Assembly: GCF_030065675.1 (NCBI RefSeq)
Contig: NZ_JASJDK010000042.1
Coordinates: 1-58,066, forward strand
Direction of reading: 5' to 3'
DNA: 58,066 nt
Origin: Mastigocoleus sp. MO_188.B34
GTDB lineage: Bacteria > Cyanobacteriota > Cyanobacteriia > Cyanobacteriales > Nostocaceae
Shown here: piece by piece, positions 46,801-55,215 of the stretch
Layout: each line of letters begins with the position of its first letter
Numbering within the stretch: position 1 is the stretch's first letter
Program-made: the position numbers and the translations under genes
Notes under the pieces: model-generated
Told to the model about the DNA's origin: nothing
What the model saw: the letters and a program-made list of their open reading frames with translations, nothing else
The model's database searches: none

Positions 46801-47358
46801 GCTTGTATTGACTATGGTTATTCTGTTGTACCTTCTCAGTCTGATAAAGATGAAAATGGTAATTTGCTAAACGATCCATTCGATCCTCGCTGTACTGAAT
46901 GGTTGGTAGAAATTCCCGTCGCCGTACCCTGGGCTGATTTACCGGGTGCAGATGAAATTGATATTAGTAAATTTACTGCCCTAGCCCAAATGGATTTCTA
47001 TATGCAGGTGCAAGAATTCTATGTAACTCATAATACATCTGCCACTATAGAATTACGAGAACCTGAAATTGAATCTTTAGGTACCCGCATATATGAAGCC
47101 ATCAGAGACGATCGGGGATACATTAGTGCCGCACTTCTCGCACGATTTGACGATCACCAAACTTTTCCCCGCTTACCATTTGAACCAATTTCTAAAGAGC
47201 AGTACAAAGATTTAATGCAAGAAGTGGAGAAACGTCGCCAAAATAATGATTTCCACGCAGCTTTAAGCCGTTATGACTTTGGCGAACTAATAGAAGCAGG
47301 TCCTGCTGGATGTGACTCGGATAAGTGCATGTTACCTGAAGTGGAACCAAGATTGTAG
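43837..47358 (+). CDS. nrdJ: B12-dependent (class II) ribonucleotide reductase precursor with intein
   Basis: Adenosylcobalamin-dependent ribonucleoside triphosphate reductase of the monomeric Lactobacillus type, which makes deoxynucleotides. The 1173-aa precursor is interrupted by a 407-aa intein (residues 276-682); the joined exteins give about 766 aa. Extein motifs: YNCTSTNLTDWSAFG (first active-site Cys), NPCGEIIGSNFHCNLSE (radical Cys and Glu), VQPSGTKSLLTGASPG, and the C-terminal redox pair in GCDSDKCMLPE. The intein lies in the conserved GNIRR/SAGMRQG segment, so splicing is needed for activity. A strong terminator follows. No cobalamin riboswitch was recognised upstream. The window also encodes cobB, needed for its cofactor. 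Confidence 0.94.
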   Translation: MVRELERKYQSAKFPETAPAANPVFFRTYSRRLTAGVRETWDDVCSRTLKGLVDLAQLSSEEAAILDKMQRNLKALPSGRWLWVGGTDWLAKSKNFSGAYNCTSTNLTDWSAFGLMMGLAMMGCGTGAVIEPRYISHLPSIRNRINLALQGEIGKTPVEQRRESTEVKFEENRVIIHVGDSREGWVDSYQSLLELSSDERFEGVVEVIVDISDVRNAGEPLQGFGGVANPVKLPGLYQRCASILNKAVGRRLTSVECCLLIDEAAVTIVAGNIRRCLPEDALVHTSKGLVAIRDVKVGDLVQTPLGFRRVVDKFDQGFQDVYEVETNATFPRATLNHRQAVLADAQGAIEWKSMASLVEGDRLLHNKQVLPGALTNLPADFTQSRPVQSHTAKPLFIPQLTSEIAWLIGFTHGDGYVALGRNKHGKPYGRVEWAMNALDTELTTSIQEKLNIALASFKLKASHGIVKGENTAKSVCSSIRLAEYFHRYIKQPNTPLQVPDFILQGSIDIRAAYLAGLMDSDGAVKNRPPHLVTTVYRSFIRQVAAVLSSLGIAGRISITQPQKQKWQAKYNLKIPAFKDRYNALIAPHSVKGELKQGLKMYGFTVPGTVMRDTYTYSEMREMGFAGNRQVDANYERYIAESDISLDIPVTVKGLGSYDYVQTYDIEVEEAHCFYCDGYLTHNSAGMRQGNREDISFADAKANLWQQGEDGNWRIDPERDALRMANHTRVFHQKPSLEECINAVRKQYYSGEGAIQWAGEAIARGNRDLLPTPELKTEFLQAYEQDNALQWLQQRYSNLDTDELEHRLQRYGLNPCGEIIGSNFHCNLSEIHLNQIDPENYKEQEEAFTAGALSVAGLLNHKFIEPRYQYSRELDPIVGVSFTGLFDFFVRAFGVDWLRWWEAGRPQTPQGLAFKRREQEYLSMWKEIVHRVVWDYCDRHNLKRPNRCTTVQPSGTKSLLTGASPGWHPPKAQRFIRRITFRKNDPVALACIDYGYSVVPSQSDKDENGNLLNDPFDPRCTEWLVEIPVAVPWADLPGADEIDISKFTALAQMDFYMQVQEFYVTHNTSATIELREPEIESLGTRIYEAIRDDRGYISAALLARFDDHQTFPRLPFEPISKEQYKDLMQEVEKRRQNNDFHAALSRYDFGELIEAGPAGCDSDKCMLPEVEPRL
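44662..45882 (+). mobile_element. Intein with LAGLIDADG homing endonuclease in nrdJ
   Basis: In-frame intein of 407 aa. It starts with Cys1 (CLPEDALVHTSKGLVAI, block A), has the block B TLNH, and ends YLTHN before Ser+1 (block G, penultimate His and Asn). Two LAGLIDADG-type dodecapeptides are visible, IGFTHGDGYVA and LAGLMDSDGAVK, each with its acidic residue, so both the splicing and endonuclease parts look intact. The C-terminal splicing block EVEEAHCFYCDGYLTHN is typical. Insertion is in the most conserved part of the host enzyme, as usual for RNR inteins. Confidence 0.95.
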
Positions 47359-47363
47359 AAAAT

Positions 47364-47408
47364 GGAGAACACCTAGTTTCTTATGAGACTGGGTTCTCCT
47401 TGTTTTAG
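47364..47408 (+). terminator. Terminator of nrdJ
   Basis: GGAGAAC (47364-47370) pairs with GTTCTCC (47393-47399), extended inside by CC/GG and AGT/ACT; TTGTTTT follows. It begins 6 bases after the stop codon. Confidence 0.85.
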
Positions 47409-47687
47409 AGAGTAAGCGTCTAGAAAATAGATACTTTATTCAAAACTTGAACAATAAAGTTTTCCTAAAATCTTGAAATTATGTTAGTCTACTGAGAATT
47501 TTATCAACAACTTAGTCTTATCAACAAATTAGTCAAACCTGGAAAATCTATCCCTGAGAATTTCCTTCAGTTCCCGGTCTAAATACTGATTATCTATAAT
47601 TGGAGAATAGTGACTAATTTTGCTACATGGTATTTGCTATCTAGTAAATCTAGTTAACTATCCACGAACAGCATTAGGAAAACAGCT
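47409..47687. other. Spacer before the 72-aa gene
   Basis: AT-rich. A near-direct repeat TTATCAACAA(C/A)TTAGTC occurs twice around 47502-47535. No gene seen. Confidence 0.45.
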
Positions 47688-47906
47688 ATGTTTCTAGATG
47701 AATTAACACCTATCTTTAAAGAATTTACGCAGCATCCTCTTTCATTTATGGGTGGTTTTGTTTCTGGTGCTCTTCGACTTAACCTTGCTGAGGATCCGGT
47801 AAAAAGTTGGCTTGAAGAACAACTTGGACACAACAGCAATACAAATCCTCCGAACGAGTCACACAATGGTAAAGCTAAAGGTCCTCAACAAATTTCTATC
47901 GAATAA
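47688..47906 (+). CDS. Small conserved cyanobacterial protein, unknown
   Basis: 72-aa protein. The N-terminal two thirds (FLDELTPIFKEFTQHPLSFMGGFVSGALRLNLAEDPVKSWLEEQLG) is well ordered and amphipathic with a Gly-rich turn (FMGGFVSGALRL); the tail is polar and Asn/Ser-rich. No full membrane span. The composition and a terminator-like hairpin about 110 bases downstream support a real gene. I have the impression of a protein conserved across cyanobacteria but cannot name a function. Confidence 0.65.
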   Translation: MFLDELTPIFKEFTQHPLSFMGGFVSGALRLNLAEDPVKSWLEEQLGHNSNTNPPNESHNGKAKGPQQISIE

Positions 47907-48016
47907 AACTTGATAAAATTTGTGTTTTGCAAGCAACAAATAATATTACTGGCTAATAGATGGGAATCACATACTTATTGTTAGTCCTGATTTTCATTAA
48001 TTAAAAATATATTTTA

Positions 48017-48050
48017 AAATCCGGTCTTTCCAGAGTCCGGTTTTTCTTTT
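48017..48050 (+). terminator. Terminator-like hairpin after the 72-aa gene
   Basis: CCGG (48021-48024) pairs with CCGG (48037-48040), extended by CT/AG inside and AAA/TTT outside with single mismatches, then TTTTTCTTTT. Confidence 0.6.
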
Positions 48051-48758
48051 CAAAGGTTATCGCCTTTGGACGCACTGCGTGTATGACTAAAGTCACGCTA
48101 CCGCTAACAGCTTGCTGCATGCAAACGGCGGAAGGAAGAAGGAAGAGGGAAGATGTAAGAATTAAGCTTAATAAAAACAGTACATGTACTAAATCCTAAT
48201 AAGATTATGTTAGCTAGAGTGCAGAATTATGTTTGATAAATATATGATTTATTACAAAATAAAATCGTGTTATCAGATATAGCTTATTTACATTTATCAC
48301 AAAATATCAATGAATAAATAATAAATAATCTACTTCTTAAGTTCATCTAAAATTTCTCAAATATACAAGTTAAAATAACTCGATATAATTTATTCGATAA
48401 ATAGTAAATATATATACGTTTCAAGTTGAATAAAATCAATAGTCAAGCAACTACTATACATGAGACTATACATAATAATTTTAGTTAAAAAATATATAAG
48501 TGAGGCTGATTTTAAGTTAAATGCATTTGTAATTTCTCATACCTAGAAAAATAGGGCAATCAGTTATTATATAAGCGTACACTGAATATTCTCACACATT
48601 TAGGCAAACTAGTAAGTACAGCAGAAATTATATAAATTGCAAACTTATATTTTATTTGCCTCTCAATAATTATTGAGGAAAACAGAATTATTTTTTATTA
48701 TTTAAATCTGTTTTCTCTAGTAAATAAATTGCTTTTTGTTTAACTCAAGTATATCCAC
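48051..48758. other. Long spacer upstream of the RRM protein gene
   Basis: The first 100 bases hold dispersed GC-rich repeat pieces, including AACAGCTTGCTGC (48106-48118), whose reverse complement recurs inside cobB, and three GGAAGAN heptamers (48134-48154). The rest is extremely AT-rich and probably includes a long leader for the RNA-binding protein gene. Confidence 0.55.
48662..48715 (+). promoter_or_regulatory. Two adjacent hairpins in the leader of the RRM gene
   Basis: A 16-base perfect palindrome CTCAATAATTATTGAG (48662-48677) is followed directly by GAAAACAGA (48678-48686) pairing perfectly with TCTGTTTTC (48707-48715), 43 bases before the ATG. Cyanobacterial rbp genes are often cold-induced, so a leader structure of this kind may be regulatory (inference). 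Confidence 0.5.
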
Positions 48759-49049
48759 ATGACTATTTACGTTGGTAATCTCTCCTACCGCGCTACTGAA
48801 GCAGATTTAAGAGCTGTATTCGCTGATTATGGCGAAGTTACAAGAGCGGTACTACCCACAGATCGTGAAACAGGGCGTAAGCGTGGCTTCGCTTTTGTCG
48901 ATCTAGCAGAAGAAGCACAAGAGGATGAAGCTATTTCTGAACTCGATGGTGCTGAATGGATGGGTCGACAAATTAGAGTCAATAAAGCTAAGCCAAGGGA
49001 AGATAACCGACGCACTAGTTGGGCAAAGCCCCAAGATGTTACGCAATAA
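48759..49049 (+). CDS. RRM-type RNA-binding protein (Rbp family)
   Basis: 96-aa protein with one RNA-recognition motif. RNP2 is IYVGNL at residues 3-8 and RNP1 is RKRGFAFV at about 44-51. The fold runs to about residue 80 and ends in a short basic/polar tail without the Gly-rich extension of other Rbps. These proteins bind single-stranded RNA and act in cold response or mRNA localisation in cyanobacteria. A long AT-rich leader with hairpins lies upstream and a terminator downstream. No rpsU gene follows. Confidence 0.93.
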   Translation: MTIYVGNLSYRATEADLRAVFADYGEVTRAVLPTDRETGRKRGFAFVDLAEEAQEDEAISELDGAEWMGRQIRVNKAKPREDNRRTSWAKPQDVTQ

Positions 49050-49155
49050 TTAATTATGCTCTTATCTAAATAACTTTTTTTCTAGTCATGCAAGACTTCA
49101 AAAGTCACTTTTTACTAGAAATAATTTAGATTTTTACCAATAAATAAACTAAATT

Positions 49156-49206
49156 CCGACAAGTCGCAGGGGGTCTATTAATAACCTCACGGCTGGTCGG
49201 CTTTTG
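49156..49206 (+). terminator. Terminator of the RRM gene
   Basis: CCGAC-A-AGTC pairs with GGCT-G-GTCGG (49156-49165 and 49191-49200, one mismatch and one wobble), followed by CTTTTG. It lies 107 bases after the stop. Confidence 0.7.
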
Positions 49207-50102
49207 CTATTACAATAGTTATTTATACTCTTTCTTTTTATAGCTTTTCTTTTTATACTTTGTGACTTTTATAATAAATTATTTTATTGATAATAAAAAA
49301 TAAAATATACTTGATTTAAGTTAACCTATTTTAATGTTTGTTTGTCCCTAATTTGTCACCTTTCTTATTGTATTTTTTGAGAGTAGAATGTTTATTTTTT
49401 CTGCTAGATAATTACATTACAGGTATTGAATATTGTTTTAACTTTTAGAATGAAATAGTAGTAACTTTGGATAAAATTAAGATAATTAATTCTGCCACAC
49501 TAATTTTGATAAGTTAATATATTTTCGAGACTTTATTAAGGTAAGGTGGGTAGAATTAAAACTTATATCTGTAAACGATATACCCCTTGGGGTAAAGTTA
49601 ATGTCAAACTTGTTAATGTCAAACTTGGTTCGAGTTATGGGTCTAGAATACTCTGTGATTATTTCCATAACAGAATAAAATACGAAAATGTTTATAGCAC
49701 TTACACAGGCTGCTTTAAAAGGAGAATTAGATAACAACAAAACTTCATACATCACCATCTCCTTTAGCCTTCACGAAAAATACTGCAGCGATAATTTGAC
49801 GTAATTTATACGGCATAAACTCCTTATTTCTCAATTTGATCGCCGGAGGCACGTCTCATTCTAGATCTAAGCTCCGATTTAATAACTAAACCTGATTTAA
49901 TAGCCAAAACAGTATATTTCTTGGATTAAATGTATACTGCATGACTATTTATCAATGATGCGCTCGAAAAAAAAGCTGAGTTTCTTTAGTTTATCTAAAA
50001 TCATATTTGAGTTCTGAAATAAGCTTTCTAAGATAGAGTCAGCAACCAAGGTGTTGTGAAAAAACTGCAGTTTAATTAGTAGTCCGCAGCGAGGATAAAC
50101 GC
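49207..50102. other. Long spacer upstream of fbp
   Basis: About 900 bases without a credible gene. Frames on both strands overlap at 49486-49758 but neither has coding character; a direct repeat TTAATGTCAAACTTG occurs twice at about 49598-49627. The 3' part should contain the fbp promoter. Confidence 0.5.
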
Positions 50103-51152
50103 ATGACTAAAGCAGCAGAATCTTTGGAGTTATCAATGGATAAAGGTACAGATAAAAGTTTAGACCGCGACTGTACAACTTTGTCACGTCATGTTTTACA
50201 ACAATTTCAGAATTTTTCCCCAGAGGCGCAAGACTTGAGCGCCCTGATGAATCGAATAGCCTTAGCAGGCAAACTAATTGCACGTCGTATGAGTCATGCT
50301 GGGTTAATGGAAGGTGTTTTGGGATTCACTGGTGAAGTCAACGTGCAGGGAGAATCCGTCAAAAAGATGGATGTCTATGCTAATGACGTGTTTATCTCTG
50401 TATTTAAGCAAAGTGGTTTAGTATGCCGCTTAGCTTCTGAGGAAATGGATAAACCATACTATATTCCTGAAAATTGTCCCATTGGCCGTTATAGTTTGCT
50501 GTACGATCCAATTGACGGTTCTTCAAATACCGATACTAATCTCAGTTTGGGCTCAATTTTTGCCATTCGCAAACAAGAAGGTGATGACCTTGATGGTGAT
50601 GCTAAAGATTTATTGACACCTGGACACAAGCAAATTGCTGCAGGGTACATCCTTTATGGTCCAAGTACAATGCTGGTGTATACCATGGGTAAAGGGGTTC
50701 ACTCATTCACCCTCGACCCAAGCTTAGGAGAATTTATTCTCACAGAAGAAAACATTCAGATTCCGGTTCATGGTCCCGTATATAGTGTCAATGAAGGTAA
50801 TTTTTGGCAGTGGAATGAACCAATTCGGGAATATGTTCGCTATGTCCACCGTACGGAAGGTTATACAGCACGATACAGTGGAGCAATGGTGAGTGACATT
50901 CATAGAATTTTGTTGCAGGGTGGTGTATTCCTGTATCCCGGAACATTACCAAAGCCAGAAGGTAAGTTACGTTTGCTTTATGAGTCAGCTCCTTTAGCTT
51001 TTTTGATCGAGCAGGCAGGAGGTAGAGCAACTACAGGGCATCAAGACATATTAGATGTGGTACCTTCCAAATTGCACCAACGTACTCCACTGATTATTGG
51101 TAGTAAGCAAGATGTTGCTAAGGTAGAATCCTTTATTCAAAATGGTCACTGA
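50103..51152 (+). CDS. fbp: Fructose-1,6-bisphosphatase, class I
   Basis: Hydrolyses fructose 1,6-bisphosphate to fructose 6-phosphate in gluconeogenesis and carbon cycling. 349 aa. The metal site is visible as [11 protein letters not shown] (Asp135, Asp138) with an upstream SEEMD acidic pair. AMP/substrate blocks include [22 protein letters not shown] near the start. [31 protein letters not shown] (about 280-310) is the class I C-terminal signature. In Nostocales fbp heads an operon with tal, zwf and opcA; here zwf follows after a 770-base gap and tal is absent. Confidence 0.95.
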   Translation: MTKAAESLELSMDKGTDKSLDRDCTTLSRHVLQQFQNFSPEAQDLSALMNRIALAGKLIARRMSHAGLMEGVLGFTGEVNVQGESVKKMDVYANDVFISVFKQSGLVCRLASEEMDKPYYIPENCPIGRYSLLYDPIDGSSNTDTNLSLGSIFAIRKQEGDDLDGDAKDLLTPGHKQIAAGYILYGPSTMLVYTMGKGVHSFTLDPSLGEFILTEENIQIPVHGPVYSVNEGNFWQWNEPIREYVRYVHRTEGYTARYSGAMVSDIHRILLQGGVFLYPGTLPKPEGKLRLLYESAPLAFLIEQAGGRATTGHQDILDVVPSKLHQRTPLIIGSKQDVAKVESFIQNGH

Positions 51153-51925
51153 ATTGGGATTACTATAGCCTGACTCTGGGAACTGATACTAGGGAGTTGA
51201 TCCTAGAAAAATGGAAATTTATTGCTAGCAGTAAGCTCAATTTGTATAAATTTTCATAAATCAATGACCCACGGCAAAACAGGGAATACTTCCTCTATGA
51301 GCTAAGTAGATGAATAACAGCATACTACTTACTCTGATGGGATTTAATCCATAAACTGCTCAAAAATTAAGACATTTGTGGAATTACATCTAATAAGGCA
51401 AACAAATAGTAAGCTAGCGCCGCAAAGCCCTACTTATTTTAAGTATGTCTTACCCTTATCTAAGATTTTCGCAAAAATGGCTGTTATGTTACAAACTACC
51501 AGCAAATTTGAGTAGAAACGGTTAGCAAGTTAATCAATAGCTTACTGGTATTTATATCCTCATAGACACCCTGTGATTTTTTGATGCTTCTGAGTTTTGA
51601 TATCTGCTTCAGAAAGGAGAAATAGAATACAAATTTCCAATTTATAATTTCCAACTCCTAATTCCCAACTTCTAATTCCCAATTCCTAGCACTCATATGA
51701 CTTTATAGAAAATTGTGTGTCTGTTTTTATGCCCCACTTTGCGAACATACATATCATTAGCGCAAAAAGGCATCAGCCCAGCCGCACTTGCGGTAACTCC
51801 GCCGATCGTTTCGTGCATCCTCGACCGGGTTATCGCAAAAATCTAAGTCGACAATTTCCTAAGTTCACAATTTCCTAAGTTCACAATTTCCTCATCACAA
51901 CAAATCTCATCAAAACGAAATTGCT
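51153..51925. other. fbp-zwf spacer lacking tal
   Basis: 773 bases with no transaldolase frame or recognisable remnant in any frame. It contains an eight-copy STRR array (51632-51687) and a 16-base repeat unit ACAATTTCCTAAGTTC, two copies plus a partial third (51851-51896), ending about 30 bases before zwf. Confidence 0.65.
51632..51687. repeat. STRR-type tandem heptamer, eight copies
   Basis: Eight heptamers of the form AAYTYCY/AATTTAT between fbp and zwf, on the same register throughout. Confidence 0.85.
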
Positions 51926-53455
51926 ATGGTTAATCTGTTAGAAAATCCCTTACGGGTCGGTTTACAACAGCAAGGAATGGCTGAGCCGCAAATCATTGTT
52001 ATTTTTGGTGCCTCCGGAGACCTAACTTGGCGGAAATTAGTGCCAGCACTTTATAAGTTGAGAAGAGAACGGCGCATTCCACCCGAAACCACAATTGTTG
52101 GCGTTGCACGTCGAGATTGGAGTCATGAGTACTTCCGCGAACAAATGCGCAAAGGTATGGAAGAAGCCCATAGTGACGTTCCATTAGAGGAAATGTGGGA
52201 AAGCTTCTCCCAAGGTTTATTCTACTCTTCTGGTAATATAGATCACCCTGAAAGTTACCAAAAACTGAATACACTATTAAGTGAATTAGATGAGAAACGG
52301 GGTACTCGAGGTAATAGGATGTTTTACCTCTCCGTCGCACCAAAATTTTTCCCTGAGGCAATTAAGCAATTAGGTGCTGCAGGAATGATTAAAGATCCCT
52401 ACAAGCATCGTCTAGTAATTGAAAAACCCTTTGGTCGCGATTTAGCTTCTGCTCAAAGCCTCAACCGAGTAGTGCAAAAAGTATGTAAGGAAGATCAGGT
52501 ATATCGCATTGACCACTACTTAGGTAAAGAAACCGTTCAAAACTTGCTAGTTTTTCGGTTTGCTAATGCGATTTTTGAACCTCTATGGAATCGTCAATTT
52601 GTTGACCACGTCCAAATTACCGTAGCAGAAACCGTAGGTGTTGAAGACCGCGCTGGCTATTACGAAACTTCCGGTGCGCTGCGGGATATGTTGCAAAATC
52701 ACCTAATGCAACTTTTCTGCTTAACAGCAATGGAAGCTCCCAATTCCATGGATGCTGACAGTATTCGTACGGAAAAAGTTAAAGTTCTCCAAGCGACTCA
52801 ATTGGCAAACGTACAAAACTTGGCATCTTCATCAATACGTGGTCAATATAGTGCTGGTTGGATGAAAGGAGAGCAAGTTCCTGGATATAGAACAGAACCA
52901 GGAGTTGACCCAAATTCTGTCAATCCAACATTTGTAGCAATGAAGTTTGCTGTTAATAACTGGCGCTGGCAAGGAGTTCCTTTTTATCTGCGAACCGGGA
53001 AGAGAATGCCCAAAAAAGTCAGCGAGATATCTATCCATTTCCGCGAAGTACCTTCTCGCATGTTTCAGTCAGCGGCGCAACAGAGAAGTGCTAATGTTTT
53101 GGCAATGCGAATGCAGCCCAATGAAGGTATTTCCTTAAGATTTGATGTAAAAATGCCTGGGGGAGACTTCCGCACCCGTTCTGTTGATATGGACTTTAGC
53201 TATGGCTCCTTTGGTATTGAAGCCAAATCTGATGCCTATGATCGCTTATTCCTTGATTGCATGATGGGCGATCAAACACTTTTTACTCGGGGAGATGAGG
53301 TAGAAGCGGCTTGGCAAGTTGTTACTCCGGCTTTAAGTGCTTGGGATGCACCTGCAGACCCAAAAATTGTTCCCCAATATGAGGCTGGTACTTGGGGTCC
53401 AGTAGAAGCAGAATTTCTCATTAACCAAGATGGTCGTCGCTGGCGGCGACTTTAA
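51926..53455 (+). CDS. zwf: Glucose-6-phosphate dehydrogenase
   Basis: First enzyme of the oxidative pentose phosphate pathway, giving NADPH and 6-phosphogluconolactone; the main NADPH source in the dark and in heterocysts. 509 aa. The NADP-binding [16 protein letters not shown] is at about 28-43. The active-site motif is RIDHYLGKE (Arg194-Glu202, catalytic His in DHY, substrate Lys). EKPFGRD and [12 protein letters not shown] (about 352-363) are standard. opcA, its allosteric activator, follows at about 270 bases. A TAA-free leader with 16-base repeats precedes the ATG at 51926. Confidence 0.96.
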   Translation: MVNLLENPLRVGLQQQGMAEPQIIVIFGASGDLTWRKLVPALYKLRRERRIPPETTIVGVARRDWSHEYFREQMRKGMEEAHSDVPLEEMWESFSQGLFYSSGNIDHPESYQKLNTLLSELDEKRGTRGNRMFYLSVAPKFFPEAIKQLGAAGMIKDPYKHRLVIEKPFGRDLASAQSLNRVVQKVCKEDQVYRIDHYLGKETVQNLLVFRFANAIFEPLWNRQFVDHVQITVAETVGVEDRAGYYETSGALRDMLQNHLMQLFCLTAMEAPNSMDADSIRTEKVKVLQATQLANVQNLASSSIRGQYSAGWMKGEQVPGYRTEPGVDPNSVNPTFVAMKFAVNNWRWQGVPFYLRTGKRMPKKVSEISIHFREVPSRMFQSAAQQRSANVLAMRMQPNEGISLRFDVKMPGGDFRTRSVDMDFSYGSFGIEAKSDAYDRLFLDCMMGDQTLFTRGDEVEAAWQVVTPALSAWDAPADPKIVPQYEAGTWGPVEAEFLINQDGRRWRRL

Positions 53456-53616
53456 AAATAATTCAGAAGTCAGGAGACAGGAGGAATAATTTTCTTGGGA
53501 TTTTGTCTTGAAAGCGTTGTAAAGACGCTCTCTATGTCTTACAGGAAAGAGTACAAACCAAACAAAACTTAGAGCAATGTAAGTACAAGTAGAATCAAAA
53601 AATTCCTTCGGAATTC

Positions 53617-53672
53617 TCACTTCTAACTTCTAGATCCTAACTCCCAACTCCTGACTCCTGTCTCATAACTCC
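53617..53672. repeat. STRR-type tandem heptamer, eight copies
   Basis: Heptamers of the form TAACTCC/CAACTCC/TGACTCC between zwf and opcA. A short hexamer run (AAACTC, three copies, 53701-53720) sits just before the opcA start. Confidence 0.85.
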
Positions 53673-53727
53673 TCTAAATAAAACCCAAAAATTAAAAATT
53701 AAACTCAAACTCAAACTCAAACCTATT

Positions 53728-55086
53728 ATGACTGTTCAAGCTCCTACGGTTTTTTCACTTCAGGCTCCGAAAGATGTTTCGCTCACAGAAATTGAAACGG
53801 AACTTAACCAAATTTGGCAAAGTTACGGGATTGCTGGCGAAGATGGAGCTTTACCTGCGGCTACACGAGCCACAACATTTACTCTGATGGTTTACGAACC
53901 AGAGGAAACTCAATATTTGTTGGCTAATTTAGGATTTTATAACGGTCCCATTGATGGAATTTTCGGACCACAAATGATTTCCGCCCTGCGAGATGCTCAA
54001 AAAGCTTTTGGGCTCGAGCGTACTGGTAAAGCAAATTCAGCAACTCTTGAGCGACTGCGTGAAGAATTAAGTAACAAAAATAAGAATGCTTCTGGCGAGG
54101 AATCTTATACTTCCAGCGCTAGTAGTCCCAGAATTGCTGACGAAATTGCTTTGCGCAATCCCTGTCGGATTATTAGTTTAATTCCTTTGGCTGGGGAAGA
54201 TACCGGTGTCAAGGCGCAAGTTTCAGCTTATTGTCCCATTCAAAAGCAATCATCAAGTACTTTAGTATGTTGCGAATATATTACTATCACAGGTACAGCA
54301 GCAGCTTTAGAACGTGTTGGTGGGATGATTCCGGAATTATTGATTGGTGGTTTACCTAAGTTTCTTTGGTGGAAAGCAACTCCGGATCCAAATAACCAAT
54401 TATTTAAACGACTAGGGGATTTTTGCGATAACGTTATTGTTGATTCTTGTAATTTTAACAAGCCCGATTCTGACTTACTCAGCTTGCAAGAATTAGTAGA
54501 AAAAGAAATTCCTTTAGCCGATCTTAACTGGGGACGTATTTCTGCATGGCAGGAACTAACTGCAGAAGCATATGATCCACCACAGCGCCGCGATGCTCTC
54601 ACAGAAGTTGATAAGGTGAACATCGATTATGAAAAAGGTAATCCTGCCCAAGCCCTATTATTCTTAGGTTGGTTAGCAAGTCGCTTAAATTGGCGTCCGG
54701 TTAGTTACGAAAAGGATTTTGGTGATTATAATATTACAAAAGTCAAGCTATTAGCACCAGACCAAAGACCAATAGAAGCTGAGTTAGCAGGGGTTCCTGT
54801 TGCTGATATTGGTGATATTGTTGGGGACTTAATTGCTATTCGTTTAGGTTCTACTAATCCAAAGGCAAACTGTGGTACATTAATCTGTTCTGAAACCGGC
54901 GGTTGTATGCGCATGGAAACTCATGGTGCGGCTCAATCTGCAGGAGTAGTTCAACAGGTAACCTCACTTTCGGAACAAAAAGCAGAATCCTTACTTTCTA
55001 AGCAAGTACAACGTTGGGGTCGTGAGGCGCTGTTTGAAGAAAGTCTTGCACTCACAGTCAAAATGCTTAAGCTAACAAATTCGTAG
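53728..55086 (+). CDS. opcA: Glucose-6-phosphate dehydrogenase assembly/activator protein OpcA
   Basis: Activates and helps oligomerise G6PDH in cyanobacteria. 452 aa. An N-terminal peptidoglycan-binding-like module (about 65-113: LANLGFYNGPIDGIFGPQMISALRDAQKAFGL) precedes the OpcA core. Blocks typical of the core are IPELLIGGLPKFLWWKATPDP (about 200-220), the DLNWGRISAWQELTAEAYD stretch and CGTLICSETGGCMRME. In that last block Cys387 and Cys393 have the spacing of the redox pair reported for Anabaena OpcA (as I recall Cys393/Cys399), the thioredoxin target that links G6PDH to the light. Follows zwf in the usual order. Confidence 0.95.
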   Translation: MTVQAPTVFSLQAPKDVSLTEIETELNQIWQSYGIAGEDGALPAATRATTFTLMVYEPEETQYLLANLGFYNGPIDGIFGPQMISALRDAQKAFGLERTGKANSATLERLREELSNKNKNASGEESYTSSASSPRIADEIALRNPCRIISLIPLAGEDTGVKAQVSAYCPIQKQSSSTLVCCEYITITGTAAALERVGGMIPELLIGGLPKFLWWKATPDPNNQLFKRLGDFCDNVIVDSCNFNKPDSDLLSLQELVEKEIPLADLNWGRISAWQELTAEAYDPPQRRDALTEVDKVNIDYEKGNPAQALLFLGWLASRLNWRPVSYEKDFGDYNITKVKLLAPDQRPIEAELAGVPVADIGDIVGDLIAIRLGSTNPKANCGTLICSETGGCMRMETHGAAQSAGVVQQVTSLSEQKAESLLSKQVQRWGREALFEESLALTVKMLKLTNS

Positions 55087-55215
55087 TCACAAGTCACCAA
55101 TAAATAAGCCATTAGTTGGGAGTCAAAAGTTAAAAAATGGATGAATTATGGGTAAAAACATCAGTAAGTTTTATAATTCATGATTCATAACTTATAATTC
55201 CTAATTTTCTGACTT

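Noticed and set aside
49486-49758. Overlapping frames on both strands (62 and 90 codons)
   Set aside because: Both are AT-driven, one starts with GTG and contains a DNA direct repeat; neither resembles a protein family.
51153-51925. Transaldolase remnant between fbp and zwf
   Set aside because: No conserved transaldolase block could be read in any frame; only repeats and AT-rich sequence are present.
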